From Dyadobacter sp. UC 10 (lineage in GTDB: Bacteria; Bacteroidota; Bacteroidia; Cytophagales; Spirosomataceae), in assembly GCF_008369915.1 (NCBI RefSeq), contig NZ_VSRN01000001.1:1302001-1366000 (forward strand): DNA of 64,000 bases, read 5' to 3'. Positions 44,049-53,532 of this stretch are shown here, piece by piece. The translations under genes were made by a program, and so were the position numbers. The notes under the pieces are model-generated. The model was not told the origin of the DNA. It made no database searches and saw nothing but the letters and a program-made list of their open reading frames with translations. The first letter of the stretch is position 1; the number at the start of each line of letters is the position of its first letter.

Positions 44049-46424
44049 TTACTCACTTCTCAGCGACCTGACCGGGCTCAGCATGGCGGATCTGATACTT
44101 TGATAACTGATCGTAATGACCGCTACCATAATAGCAAGGCAAGCTGCTGCCGCAAAATAGATCCATGATATAGCAATACGGTAAGGGAAATCCTGCAACC
44201 AGCTATCCGCGGCGTAATAGGCGATCGGTAGGGCGATTAGTATTGAGATAATCACCAGTTTTACGAAATCCAGAGATAACAATGCAGCGATGCTTGTGAC
44301 GGATGCCCCCAGCACTTTCCTGATCCCGATTTCTTTCACCCTTGTTTCTGCATTGAATGTTGCCAGCCCAAACAGCCCGATGCAGGAAACAAAAATGGAC
44401 AAGATCGCTGCCAGTGTAATCATTTCCCTCCATTTCGCCTCGGATTCATACCTTTTCAGATTTGAGGCATCTTCGAACCTGTATTCAAACGGCATAAATG
44501 GAACGTGTTTACGAAAAACCTTTTCGATGGCTTTAACGGTCGCCGGAATATCCCGGGAATCCAGTTTAGCGTAGATAGCGCCAAGCCGGTAATTGGGATC
44601 CTGGGTAAGCAAAAGCGGCTTAATGGTATCTTTCAGGGATGCATAATGGTAATCTCTTATCACTCCGATGACATTCATTTTCTGATTTTTCCATTCGAAA
44701 TTGATCTCTTTCCCGATCGCGTCTGCCCAGCCGGCTTTCTTTACAAAAGCCTCATTCACAACTACGGACTGCATTGGATCGGAAGGGTAACTTTTGGAAA
44801 AATTACGGCCTTTTGTAACCGGCACCTCCATGGTTTTCAGGAAATTATCATCAACACCGATGTAGCCGAAACTTATTTCCTTTTCCCCAATCTTCGCACC
44901 GGTTCCATTGTAATTTCCGTTAAAGGCGGCGATAGACTGTATACCCGTCATATTTTGAAGCTCCTGCCGGATCACATCCATTTTCGGGTTACCACCTCTG
45001 CCTACATTAAAAAACAGCAGATTTTTATCACTATATCCCAGATCCTTTGTTGTGAGGTATTTGAATTGTGAATAAATCACAATCGTGCCGATTACCAGGC
45101 AAACTGACAATGCGAACTGAAAAACGACTAACCCTTTTGTCAGATAGTTTTTGTTTGAAAACCGGGTGCGGTTGTAGAGTGTTTGCACCGGACTGAAACC
45201 GGACAAGATCAGAGCGGGATAGAACCCAGCGACGAGCCCGGTGGCAACCAGGAGGCCAAGATAACCCGCTACCAGATTGGTATCAAGCAAATAGGAAAGC
45301 GCCAGTCGCTTGTTTGCCAGCTCGTTAAATGTCGGCAAAACCATCATTGTCAGCACAATAGCAAAACCGAACGCTACAAACGATAGCAGAAACGACTCCC
45401 CCAGAAACTGATAAATGAGTTGCTTCCTGAGTCCTCCAACCACCTTACGGACCCCGATCTCCTTTGCCCGGCTGAGCGATCTCGCCACGGTCAGGTTCAC
45501 GAAATTGATACAGGCGATGATGAGGATAAATATTGCGATTCCGGAAAGAATGTAAGTATAAACAGGGCTGCTGCCATGCGCCAGGCCATTCCGCAAATCG
45601 CCGGTTTCGCTGCCCATATGAATTTTCAGAAAAGGTTGTAACCCGAAAGTGATCCGTTTGGCGTGGTCATCGAATTTACCCGCTTCTTTAAGCTTGCTGG
45701 TGAAAATCCGGTTCATTTTGGCTGATACCATTTGATAATCAGCTTTGTTATGCAGAAGCAAAAAAGTATTCATGTAAAAACCCAGCCACTCGCTGTCAGT
45801 CCAGTTCCTCGCTTCCTGGAATTTGAAAGGTAGTACAGCTTTAAATTGCACCGACGAGTTCTGGGGGCAGTTTTTAGCGATACCCGAAACCACAAAAGAC
45901 TCGAAACCGTCTTCGATCTTCAAATCAATAGTCTTTCCGACAGCGTCTTTTGTATCAAAATATTTCTCCGCAAGTTCCTCCGACAAAACAATGGAATGGA
46001 TATCGGTTAAAACCTTCTTCGGATCTCCCGACCGCAGGGGCATGGAGAATATAGAAAAGAAGTTATCATCGGCAAAAAGGATCTCTTCATTCAATAGCTC
46101 ACCACCCTTTTTGATCACGAAAGAGCTGCTTTGTGTCCGCACCACATCCTCTATCTCCGGAATTTCGCGTTTGAAACCTGGTCCATGGATTGCGTTGGAA
46201 CTACCGATTGTACGCGTGCCATTTTCTTCCGGCATTGTAGCCTGGATCCGGTAAAGTTCGTTTTTGTGCTTCTGAAACTGATCAAAACTGACCTCATCTT
46301 TGGTATACAGCACAATAAGCATGCAGCAGGTAAGTCCCAGCGACAACCCGGCCACATTGATCGAGGAGAATACCTTGTTCCTCGTAAAATTGCGGATAGC
46401 GATTTTTAAGTAGTTTTTCAGCAT
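44049..46424 (-). CDS. P16: MacB/FtsX-type ABC permease, full length
   Basis: 791 residues. Starts MLKNYLKIAIRNFTRNKVF. The first motif is RAKEIGVRKVVG after INFVNLTVARSLS; the second RVKEIGIRKVLG follows FNAET. The tail SYQSIRSAMLSPVRSLRSE differs from the usual SFQSIKAALxNPVKSL at several positions. TM1 contains TCCML, shared with P13. The second periplasmic domain is short on the usual GRDF pattern but keeps VIRDYHYASLKDTIKP. A purine/pyrimidine inverted-arm repeat lies between its start and the P17 stop. Confidence 0.92.
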   Translation of the reverse strand: MLKNYLKIAIRNFTRNKVFSSINVAGLSLGLTCCMLIVLYTKDEVSFDQFQKHKNELYRIQATMPEENGTRTIGSSNAIHGPGFKREIPEIEDVVRTQSSSFVIKKGGELLNEEILFADDNFFSIFSMPLRSGDPKKVLTDIHSIVLSEELAEKYFDTKDAVGKTIDLKIEDGFESFVVSGIAKNCPQNSSVQFKAVLPFKFQEARNWTDSEWLGFYMNTFLLLHNKADYQMVSAKMNRIFTSKLKEAGKFDDHAKRITFGLQPFLKIHMGSETGDLRNGLAHGSSPVYTYILSGIAIFILIIACINFVNLTVARSLSRAKEIGVRKVVGGLRKQLIYQFLGESFLLSFVAFGFAIVLTMMVLPTFNELANKRLALSYLLDTNLVAGYLGLLVATGLVAGFYPALILSGFSPVQTLYNRTRFSNKNYLTKGLVVFQFALSVCLVIGTIVIYSQFKYLTTKDLGYSDKNLLFFNVGRGGNPKMDVIRQELQNMTGIQSIAAFNGNYNGTGAKIGEKEISFGYIGVDDNFLKTMEVPVTKGRNFSKSYPSDPMQSVVVNEAFVKKAGWADAIGKEINFEWKNQKMNVIGVIRDYHYASLKDTIKPLLLTQDPNYRLGAIYAKLDSRDIPATVKAIEKVFRKHVPFMPFEYRFEDASNLKRYESEAKWREMITLAAILSIFVSCIGLFGLATFNAETRVKEIGIRKVLGASVTSIAALLSLDFVKLVIISILIALPIAYYAADSWLQDFPYRIAISWIYFAAAACLAIMVAVITISYQSIRSAMLSPVRSLRSE

Positions 46425-46437
46425 AGCTTTTTATGGT

Positions 46438-46519
46438 AGTAAAGGGAGGAAGGAGAAAGGAAGGATGGAGAAAGGGGAATAAATACCTCTTCCATTCCTC
46501 CTTCCTCCTTCCTCCCTTT
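46438..46519. repeat. Purine/pyrimidine inverted arms between P17 and P16
   Basis: Purine arm 46438-46478 (AAAGGGAGGAAGGAG) and pyrimidine arm 46489-46519 (CCATTCCTCCTTCCTCC), with a loop of about 10 nt. It abuts the P17 stop codon on one side; the other arm begins about 14 nt before the P16 ATG. Confidence 0.88.
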
Positions 46520-48880
46520 TCAGTCACTTTTTAAACTTTTCACAGGATTCATCAGAGCCGCTTTGATTGCCTGGAAACTTACCGTTACCAGCGCAATGAT
46601 TAACGCCGCGATGCCGGCTACAACGAAAAACCACCATTCAATATCAATGCGGTAAGCGTATTTCTCCAGCCAGCTTTTCATAAAATACCAGGCAAGCGGA
46701 AAGGCAATAACTGCGGCAATACCCACCAGTTTCACAAAATCTGCCGATAACATACCAACCAGGTTTGTGACGCTGGCGCCCAGCACTTTTCTAACACCAA
46801 TTTCCTTAGTTCGCTGTTCCGCAGTAAATGCAGCCAGCCCGAATAAACCGAGGCAAGAGATAAAAATAGCCAGAAAGGCAAAGTAGTTGGCAAGCTTGCT
46901 CACTACATTTTCCGCCTTGTATTGTCTGCCAAATTCTTCATCGGCGAAGTGATACTTGAAAGGCACGCCCGGGTTATAGCGTTTGTAAAGCTTTTCGATG
47001 TTTTTGATTGCTGTTTCAGTCTGCCCCGCTTCCGTTCTGATCAATGCTACCCCCCATGAAGATTTGGCCGGTTGCAGGCTGAGGATCAGCGGCTCAATGG
47101 GAACATGCAGGGAACCGATATGAAAGTTTTTCATCAGCCCGATGATCTTACCTTTCTTACCCCACATCGTAAGCTCCTTGCCTACCGGATCTTTATAGCC
47201 GATCTTTTTTGCTGCCGCCTCATTGATGAGATAGTTGGACGTATCGGTACCAAATGAAGGACTGAAATCCCGCCCGTCGAGCAGCTTTACACCCATCGTT
47301 TTGATCAGGTCATAACCGGCGGGATTGACGCTGAAAAGCAACTGCTGCGTGGTATCCTTTCCCGGCCAGCTGACACCCATGGTGGAGCTGCCCACTTCCA
47401 GGGGACTTGCCTGCGAATGGGACACAGATTTGATACCAGGCTCATTTTCCAGCGCTTGCTTGAATGAAGTAAAATTTTCGCTCATCCCCGTCTCGATATC
47501 CGGAAGATAAAGCAGGTTTTCACGGGCGAATCCCAGGTTTTTGTTTTGAATGTAACTGATCTGCCGGTAAATGACGATCATGGCCAGGATCAGGAGAATA
47601 GACAAGCCGAACTGAAAAACGACAAGCCCCTGCCTGAAATAAGTAGCATTCGGTTTGAATTTCAAGGCACCCTTCAAAATCGTGACAGGATTAAGCGACG
47701 ACATGAAAAGAGCCGGATAACTTCCTGCTATAATGCCTGTTATCAATGTGAGCCCGATGAGCCAGAGCCAGATGACAGGATCCAGAAAATCCACATATAA
47801 CCGCTTTTCAGTGAGGGTATTGAACGATGGAAGCAACCCGATCACGATCGCCAGTGCGAAAAGAAGTGACAGAAAAGTGATCAGCACCGATTCACCCATG
47901 AACTGGCCGACGAGGCTTGTGCGATAAGCGCCTACGACTTTGCGAAGGCCCACTTCCTTGGCACGTTTCACAGACCGTGCCGTAGCCAGGTTCATGAAAT
48001 TGATACATGCAATGACCAGGATAAAAATCGCCACCACCGTAAACATGCGCACATACTCAATTCTACCACCGTTTTGCTTACCTGCTTCCCAATTGGAGTA
48101 CAGGTATGACTCTCCATAGTTGATCAGAAACAGATCGACATTGCTGCCTTTATTCTTGGTTTTAATATATCCCCTGATTTTCGCATTAACCTTTTCAAGG
48201 CTGGCATTTTTCGACAGCAGTACAACACATCTGGGACCGTTGTTACCCCATTCTTTGGCCCAGGCATTGCTTTTAAGCCAACGGTCGTAGCTCATCAAAA
48301 ACTCAAACTTCATTGATGAAGCCTCTGGGATCGGTTTGAGCACGCCCGTCACAATTACGTCATCCTTATTATCAACCCGAATGGTTTTCCCTATGGGATC
48401 GGCCCCTTTGAAATATTTATCGGCCAGCTTTTGAGAAATAATGATACCGTCCGGCCTCTTCAATGCAGTATTCGCGTCACCCTGTGCCAGTTCAAATGAA
48501 AACATGTTCAGAAAATCACCCTGCACATACCGGCCTTTTTCATTATCGAAATTATTACCGACCATCAAAACGGGCTCCTCCTCCCAAAGTACCTGGCTGG
48601 CCAATTCAATTTCGGGGATATCCTTTACAATATTTTCAGCCAATACACCCGGCGTAGCCGGAAAAGTGTTGATCACGCCGGAATAATGCTGATTTTCCAT
48701 CACCGAAAACAGGCGCTTATCATTCGCATGAAACCGGTCCATTCGGACTTCATCCTGTACCCAAAGGATAATCAGCAAGCTGCGGGCCATCCCAAGCGCC
48801 AGGCCAAGGATATTAATAAAGCTGAATGTCTTGTTCTTCAGCAAATTCCGCCAGGCGATTTTCAGATAGTTTTTTAGCAT
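46520..48880 (-). CDS. P17: MacB/FtsX-type ABC permease, full length
   Basis: 786 residues, the shortest complete member. Starts MLKNYLKIAWRNLLKNKTF. The first motif RAKEVGLRKVVG follows INFMNLATARSVK; the second is RTKEIGVRKVLG. Tail KAALMNPVKSLKSD. GRDFSPSF, YLINEAAAKKIGYK and LTMWGKKGKI in the second periplasmic domain make it the close partner of P4. An unusual Arg sits inside TM1 (GMARSLLIILW). TTRGCTN arms lie upstream, between its start and the P18 stop. Confidence 0.93.
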   Translation of the reverse strand: MLKNYLKIAWRNLLKNKTFSFINILGLALGMARSLLIILWVQDEVRMDRFHANDKRLFSVMENQHYSGVINTFPATPGVLAENIVKDIPEIELASQVLWEEEPVLMVGNNFDNEKGRYVQGDFLNMFSFELAQGDANTALKRPDGIIISQKLADKYFKGADPIGKTIRVDNKDDVIVTGVLKPIPEASSMKFEFLMSYDRWLKSNAWAKEWGNNGPRCVVLLSKNASLEKVNAKIRGYIKTKNKGSNVDLFLINYGESYLYSNWEAGKQNGGRIEYVRMFTVVAIFILVIACINFMNLATARSVKRAKEVGLRKVVGAYRTSLVGQFMGESVLITFLSLLFALAIVIGLLPSFNTLTEKRLYVDFLDPVIWLWLIGLTLITGIIAGSYPALFMSSLNPVTILKGALKFKPNATYFRQGLVVFQFGLSILLILAMIVIYRQISYIQNKNLGFARENLLYLPDIETGMSENFTSFKQALENEPGIKSVSHSQASPLEVGSSTMGVSWPGKDTTQQLLFSVNPAGYDLIKTMGVKLLDGRDFSPSFGTDTSNYLINEAAAKKIGYKDPVGKELTMWGKKGKIIGLMKNFHIGSLHVPIEPLILSLQPAKSSWGVALIRTEAGQTETAIKNIEKLYKRYNPGVPFKYHFADEEFGRQYKAENVVSKLANYFAFLAIFISCLGLFGLAAFTAEQRTKEIGVRKVLGASVTNLVGMLSADFVKLVGIAAVIAFPLAWYFMKSWLEKYAYRIDIEWWFFVVAGIAALIIALVTVSFQAIKAALMNPVKSLKSD

Positions 48881-48897
48881 GATTGGGGGATTGGGGA

Positions 48898-49055
48898 TTG
48901 GCTTTTAGCTGTTAGCCATTAGCTTTTAGCTTTTAGTCATTGGCGGTTAGCTAATTGATACCAGATTTATAGTCAACTCACAGCCAGTAATACTTGATTT
49001 AATTTTCAGAATAGCCAACAGCTAATGGCTAATGGCTAACAGCTAATAGCCAGCC
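48898..49055. repeat. TTRGCTN-family inverted arms between P18 and P17
   Basis: Left arm 48898-48955 (TTTTAGCTGTTAGCC units) and right arm about 49011-49055 (AGCTAATGGCTAATGGC). The right arm ends 5 nt before the P18 stop codon. Confidence 0.85.
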
Positions 49056-49060
49056 ACCCC

Positions 49061-51490
49061 CTACTCACTCTTCAAGCTCTTCACCGGATTCATTAACGCT
49101 GCTTTAACACTTTGAAAACTAACTGTCAGCAGTGCGATCAGGATTGAGAGTATGCCGGCAGCGGCGAACATCCACCAGGCTATATCAATGTGATACGCGA
49201 ATCCCTGCAGCCAGGTATTCATTGCAAACCAGGCCAGCGGGCTTCCGATAACGATCGATATAAAAACAAGTTTCAAAAAGTCCTTTGATAACAGCGCGAT
49301 GATATTCGGAACACTTGCACCAAGAACCTTTCTCACTCCGATTTCCTTGGTCCTTCTTTCCGCAGTGTAAGCAGATAATCCAAACAAGCCCAGACACCCA
49401 ATGATAATGGAAATGACTGCAAACGTGATAAATATCTGACCGATACGCTGCTCGCTCCGGTACTCATTGTCGAAATCTTCATCCATAAACTTGTAATTGA
49501 AAGGTTGTCCCGGCGCCATTTCCTTCCAGAGCGACTCGACCCTGGCGACAGTTTGTTTGTGATTTCCACCCTTCATTAGAACCGCTACCAGCCCATAACT
49601 CGGACGTAGCACCAGGCTTAATGCGCCAATATTCTTCCTGAGTGACTGAAAATGAAAATCACTGACTACACCCAGTATAGTATACGTTTGATCTTTCTCG
49701 GTTGAATTAGTATTTAGATCATAAATGCGTTTGCCGATCGGATCAGCAAAGCCCAGGATCCTGGCGGCGGCTTCATTGATAATAATCCCCGAAGAATCGG
49801 AAGGAAAATCACGCTGGAAACCACGTCCGGATTTCATTTTAAGATTTAATGTTTTGATATAGTCGTGATCCACGGCCCATTTTTGCATACTTATACCTTT
49901 CTCCTGCTGCATTTCACCTTCGGGGAAAAAGGTATTATCTGTCCGTGAAGAAGGGGTCGGTAAAAAGCTGGTCAGCGTGCTGCTTTGAATGTCGGGCAAC
50001 TGAGCTACTTCGTCCTTGAATGCACGCGCCTTCGTATCCAGTGCATACGCGTTTTTTATGATAAGTATCTGGTCTTTGTTGTAGCCCAGTTTTTTGGTTT
50101 GAATGTAGTTGAGCTGGTTATAAATGACGCCGGTGCCGATGATCAGCATTACGGAAATCACAAATTGAAATACTACCAGACTATTCCGCAGATAACCGCC
50201 CTTTCCATCCTGTTCAATCGCACCGCGCAACACCTTCAACGGTTTAAATGACGATAGAAAAAACGCGGGATAACTTCCCGCCATCACGCCAACGACCAAA
50301 GCAGTAAAAATGGCCACGATCCAGAATAGAGCGCTTTCAAAAGGAAAAGCGATCTGCTTACTGGCGAGGTTATTGAACAGTGGCAATGCTGCATATCCAA
50401 TAGCCACTGCCAGGATTAGTGAAAGAAAACTCAGCATAATCGCTTCCGTCAGAAACTGGCCCATCAGGTACGCCCGTTTCGATCCCAAAGCTTTTCTTAC
50501 GCCCACCTCTTTGGCACGGTTTGCCGATCTGGCGGTCGACAAGTTCATAAAGTTTACGCAAGCGATTCCCAGCAAAAAGATGGCTACGACCCCGAAAATG
50601 TAAACATACTGGATATTTCCATTTGCACTGATTTCCGCTGTCCGGTCCGAATGCAGGTGAATATCAGTCAGCGCCATCAGTGAATATTTGATATAACTAC
50701 CCGATTTACGCATCTCATCCAGCGAAGCACCCATGATCTGTTTCACCCAGGCCCCGGTATATTTTTCGAGAACGGTATCAAAGTTTTTTTCAAACTGTGC
50801 CGGAGTAACCCCTTCCCGCAATTTGAGGTAAGTGACAAAATTATGGCTTCCCCAATTGTTACTGCGGCTATCGGCGTATGCACTCATCGCCAGGAGCATA
50901 TTCAGCTGCGACAGATGCGAGTGATCCGGGATGTTCTTCATAACACCAGTCACCGTGTAAACAGCCTGGTTATCGAGCAGTAAGCTTTGCCCAATCGGAT
51001 TTTCGGAACCGAAATATTTCCTCGAAGCACGTTCTGAAATCACCATGGTATTGGGTTCTCTGAGTACCCGCGCAGGGTCTCCGGAAACCAGGGGAATGGA
51101 AAAGACATGGAAGAAGGTCGAATCGGCGTAACTGACGACGTCTTCTTTCAAATTTTCAGCAGCGCCGGTCCGGCGAACCAGATAGCTGCCGTCTTCCCGC
51201 AACCTTGCGACGGATTCCACCTGGGGATAATCTTTTTGAAGGGTAAAAGCCAGCGGGTCCGGCGCGACGGCCAGCTTCATATCAGCTCCGCCAAAACGGA
51301 TATCCGAGTTGACCCTGTAAATACGGTCAGAATCTGAGAATGAGCGATCATAACTCAGTTCATCGACCACATAAAGTGTGATCAGAAGGCAGCTTGCCAA
51401 ACCAAGCGACAGACCAAAAATGTTCAGGAACGAGTAAAACTTGTGTTTTAGCAGATTCCGCCAGGCAATTGTCAGATAGTTTCTCAGCAT
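49061..51490 (-). CDS. P18: first permease of the array, MacB/FtsX type
   Basis: 809 residues, the permease nearest the ATPase and adaptor genes. Starts MLRNYLTIAWRNLLKHKFY. TM1 at about 18-42, periplasmic domain one to about 285, TM2-4 with RAKEVGVRKALG, TM5 near 435, periplasmic domain two (DFHFQSLRKNIGALSL), TM6-8 with RTKEIGVRKVLG. The tail is SFQSVKAALMNPVKSLKSE. Its ATG lies only 12 nt from the stop of the secreted protein gene upstream, so the two are cotranscribed. It is probably the ancestral partner of the ATPase, the other copies arising by duplication (inference from position). It resembles P8 around TM2. Confidence 0.93.
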   Translation of the reverse strand: MLRNYLTIAWRNLLKHKFYSFLNIFGLSLGLASCLLITLYVVDELSYDRSFSDSDRIYRVNSDIRFGGADMKLAVAPDPLAFTLQKDYPQVESVARLREDGSYLVRRTGAAENLKEDVVSYADSTFFHVFSIPLVSGDPARVLREPNTMVISERASRKYFGSENPIGQSLLLDNQAVYTVTGVMKNIPDHSHLSQLNMLLAMSAYADSRSNNWGSHNFVTYLKLREGVTPAQFEKNFDTVLEKYTGAWVKQIMGASLDEMRKSGSYIKYSLMALTDIHLHSDRTAEISANGNIQYVYIFGVVAIFLLGIACVNFMNLSTARSANRAKEVGVRKALGSKRAYLMGQFLTEAIMLSFLSLILAVAIGYAALPLFNNLASKQIAFPFESALFWIVAIFTALVVGVMAGSYPAFFLSSFKPLKVLRGAIEQDGKGGYLRNSLVVFQFVISVMLIIGTGVIYNQLNYIQTKKLGYNKDQILIIKNAYALDTKARAFKDEVAQLPDIQSSTLTSFLPTPSSRTDNTFFPEGEMQQEKGISMQKWAVDHDYIKTLNLKMKSGRGFQRDFPSDSSGIIINEAAARILGFADPIGKRIYDLNTNSTEKDQTYTILGVVSDFHFQSLRKNIGALSLVLRPSYGLVAVLMKGGNHKQTVARVESLWKEMAPGQPFNYKFMDEDFDNEYRSEQRIGQIFITFAVISIIIGCLGLFGLSAYTAERRTKEIGVRKVLGASVPNIIALLSKDFLKLVFISIVIGSPLAWFAMNTWLQGFAYHIDIAWWMFAAAGILSILIALLTVSFQSVKAALMNPVKSLKSE

Positions 51491-51502
51491 TGCTCCTGAC
51501 GC

Positions 51503-52093
51503 TTACATTCCCACACCTTTACCAGGCAACTCAATTTCCTGTTCAAAACGCTCGATCACGCTTTGACGCTCCGTCTCCGATTTGTCAGCCGCATTTACGG
51601 TTTTTTCGTAAACGAACTCTTCATTGTTCTTCCTGAAATGATATTGAAGGAACATTTCGCCTGTGTGCGGATTGTACTTTACGTGCTTACGGTAACCAGC
51701 GGAATCCAGCCCCTGGAAAGTTTTCCCGTGGCTATCGCCCGACTGGAATATCCCCGGCGACTTACCAACTGAAACATACGCTTCGGGCTCCAAAACCTGC
51801 GGCGGGATGGGAGGTGCAGGTATTGACATTCGTACAGGCGGCTCCGGTATATCCAACCCGCCTGAATCGATCGATTCCAAAACTTCGTCACGAAGCTCCT
51901 TCCGTTCGTCCTTGCTCATACCGGCGACATCAAAAGACCGGTTAAAATTGATTTCCCGACCATCAATGGTTCCCGTAACACGGATCGACATCTTTTTGCC
52001 GTCATCATCAATACTTCTGCTCAGCGTACTTTTTTTCTGAGCGAGAGAAAATGTGCTGGTACATGCCAGCAAAATGGTCAGGATTCTTTTCAT
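51503..52093 (-). CDS. Secreted protein of unknown function between ATPase and permease P18
   Basis: 196 residues, no family recognised. Signal peptide MKRILTILLACTSTFSLAQ, then a charged mature part: an N-terminal segment with IRVTGTIDGREINFNRSFDV, a Glu/Asp/Lys-rich helix (MSKDERKELRDEVLESID), a proline-rich linker (IPEPPVRMSIPAPPIPPQVL), and a C-terminal part with YHFRKNNEEFVYEKTVN. It is the only non-transporter gene inside the ATPase-permease segment and is 12 nt from P18. A periplasmic partner, sensor or substrate-binding part of the transporter is plausible but inferred only from position. Confidence 0.8.
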   Translation of the reverse strand: MKRILTILLACTSTFSLAQKKSTLSRSIDDDGKKMSIRVTGTIDGREINFNRSFDVAGMSKDERKELRDEVLESIDSGGLDIPEPPVRMSIPAPPIPPQVLEPEAYVSVGKSPGIFQSGDSHGKTFQGLDSAGYRKHVKYNPHTGEMFLQYHFRKNNEEFVYEKTVNAADKSETERQSVIERFEQEIELPGKGVGM

Positions 52094-52105
52094 GGTTAAA
52101 TTTGG

Positions 52106-52272
52106 TTTTAGCTTTTAGCTTTTAGCTTTTAGCTTTTAGCTTTTAGCTTTTAGCTTTTAGCTTTTAGCTTTTAGGCAAAAAACGACTTCAAATACCTCTA
52201 CTCTTTCCGAAAAAAGTAAAACAAAAAACGAACAGCCAATCGCTAACAGCTAACAGCCAATGGCCAACAGCT
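52106..52272. repeat. TTRGCTN-family inverted arms between ATPase and secreted protein genes
   Basis: The left arm 52106-52175 has nine exact tandem TTTTAGC heptamers (52106-52168), the most regular array in the window. The right arm 52231-52272 is of NAGCYAA type and ends next to the ATPase stop codon (52274). Confidence 0.9.
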
Positions 52273-52273
52273 C

Positions 52274-52951
52274 CTAGATATGCACCTTCTCCGTCACAAT
52301 CTTTCCGTCAAACAAATTCACAATTCTGTGTGCAAACCCGGCGTCGTACGGGGAGTGCGTCACCATCAGGATCGTCGTGCCGGATGCGTTGAGCTGGCTG
52401 AGCAGGTTCATTACTTCTTCTCCGTTTTTAGAGTCGAGGTTACCTGTTGGCTCATCCGCAAGTATTGTTTTCGGCGTCGCTACCACGGCCCTCGCAATGG
52501 CGGTACGTTGCTGCTGACCACCTGAAAGCTGTTGTGGAAAGTGGTTGCGGCGATGCATCATATTCATGCGGGTCAATGCAGCTTCTACTTTTTCCTTACG
52601 CTCGGCCGGAGGTGTTTTCAGATAAAGCAATGGCAGCTCAACGTTCTCGTAAACGGTCAGTTCGTCGATCAGATTGAAGCTCTGGAATACAAAACCGATG
52701 TTTCCCTTACGGATCTGTGCGCGTTGGCGCTCAGACATTTTGGCTACTTCCGTGCCATAAAACTCGTAAGATCCTTCACTCGGATTATCCAGCAGTCCAA
52801 GGATATTCAGTAATGTAGATTTTCCACATCCCGACGGTCCCATAATGGCTACAAACTCGCCATCTTTGACATCCATGTCAATCCCGTTCAGGGCCGTAGT
52901 TTCCACTTCCTCAGTAGAAAAGATCTTATGCAGGTTGGTAATTTTGATCAT
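52274..52951 (-). CDS. ABC transporter ATPase, MacB/LolD type
   Basis: 225 residues. Walker A GPSGCGKST (38-46), Q-loop Gln90, signature LSGGQQQR (142-149), Walker B ILADEPTGNLD (163-173) and H-loop VTHS (His199). Closest in layout to the nucleotide-binding domains of MacB, LolD and FtsE-like systems. It hydrolyses ATP in the cytoplasm to drive conformational change in FtsX-type permeases. It is the only ATPase seen in the window, against 18 permeases whose coupling motifs are strongly conserved, so sharing is the simplest reading. Flanked on both sides by TTRGCTN arms. The adaptor gene lies upstream on the same strand. Confidence 0.95.
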   Translation of the reverse strand: MIKITNLHKIFSTEEVETTALNGIDMDVKDGEFVAIMGPSGCGKSTLLNILGLLDNPSEGSYEFYGTEVAKMSERQRAQIRKGNIGFVFQSFNLIDELTVYENVELPLLYLKTPPAERKEKVEAALTRMNMMHRRNHFPQQLSGGQQQRTAIARAVVATPKTILADEPTGNLDSKNGEEVMNLLSQLNASGTTILMVTHSPYDAGFAHRIVNLFDGKIVTEKVHI

Positions 52952-52961
52952 TGGTCTTTCT

Positions 52962-53528
52962 TTGGCTATTCGCTATTAGCTATTGGCTTTTAGCTGTTGG
53001 TTTATGATAGATGAGATTTGTATGCGTTACTTTTTAGTTGGGTTGGAGTCTAAAGCACATTGTTCAATCCAGTTACACGGCAAATGAGAAATTTTAAAAA
53101 TCTAAGGGTTTGGCAAAAAAGTCATCATCTTGTATTGTATGTTTATTCGATCACCAAAACTTTCCCTAAGGAAGAACTATATGGCTTGGTCAGTCAGATT
53201 CGTCGTTCTGCCACTTCAATTCCATCAAACATTTCAGAAGGCTGCGGCAGGAGCTCTGAGGCTGAACTAGCCAGATTTATGACCATTGCCAGCGGTTCTG
53301 CAGCTGAGCTCGAATATCAGCTTTTACTTTCAAAAGATCTTCTGCTCATTAGTTTGGCAGATTATGAAAGACTGAATGCAAGCCTGACAGAAATTCGCAA
53401 GATGCTTAACAGTTTCATTCAGAAGCTACGCTAGCTTTCACAATCCATTTATTTCTGCAACACCTGATAACTAACTGCCATTCCTAAAAGCTACTGGCTA
53501 ACAGCTAATAGCCATTGGCCAGTAGCCA
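52962..53528. repeat. TTRGCTN-family arms flanking the four-helix-bundle gene
   Basis: Left arm 52962-53002 (TTTGGCTATTCGCTATTAGC...) lies just upstream of the ATPase start. Right arm 53487-53528 (AAGCTACTGGCTAACAGC...) lies just after the adaptor stop. The loop between the arms holds the complete gene 53084-53434 on the opposite strand. Confidence 0.8.
53084..53434 (+). CDS. Four-helix-bundle protein (S23/bAvd-like)
   Basis: 116 residues from the ATG at 53084 (MRNFKNLRVWQKSHHLV); a TTG at 53060 would add eight. The motifs LRVWQKSH, LVSQIRRSATSIPSNISEGCGR and ELEYQLLLSKDL are the signature of the four-helix-bundle family first met as proteins in 23S rRNA intervening sequences and related to the accessory protein of diversity-generating retroelements. 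No rRNA or reverse transcriptase is nearby, so the role here is unknown. It is encoded opposite to the adaptor-ATPase operon, inside the loop of an inverted-arm repeat, which suggests it moved there. Confidence 0.85.
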   Translation: MRNFKNLRVWQKSHHLVLYVYSITKTFPKEELYGLVSQIRRSATSIPSNISEGCGRSSEAELARFMTIASGSAAELEYQLLLSKDLLLISLADYERLNASLTEIRKMLNSFIQKLR

Positions 53529-53532
53529 TTTT

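Noticed and set aside
28495..51490. The permease array as an assembly artefact of collapsed or repeated copies
   Set aside because: The copies differ strongly in their periplasmic domains, lengths and flanking repeats, so they are real separate genes.
52106..52175. Regular TTTTAGC repeats as a CRISPR array
   Set aside because: Units of 7 bp with no spacers and no cas genes; a simple tandem repeat forming one arm of an inverted pair.
53084..53434. Four-helix-bundle gene as part of a diversity-generating retroelement
   Set aside because: No reverse transcriptase, template repeat or variable repeat was seen nearby; only the accessory-like fold is shared.
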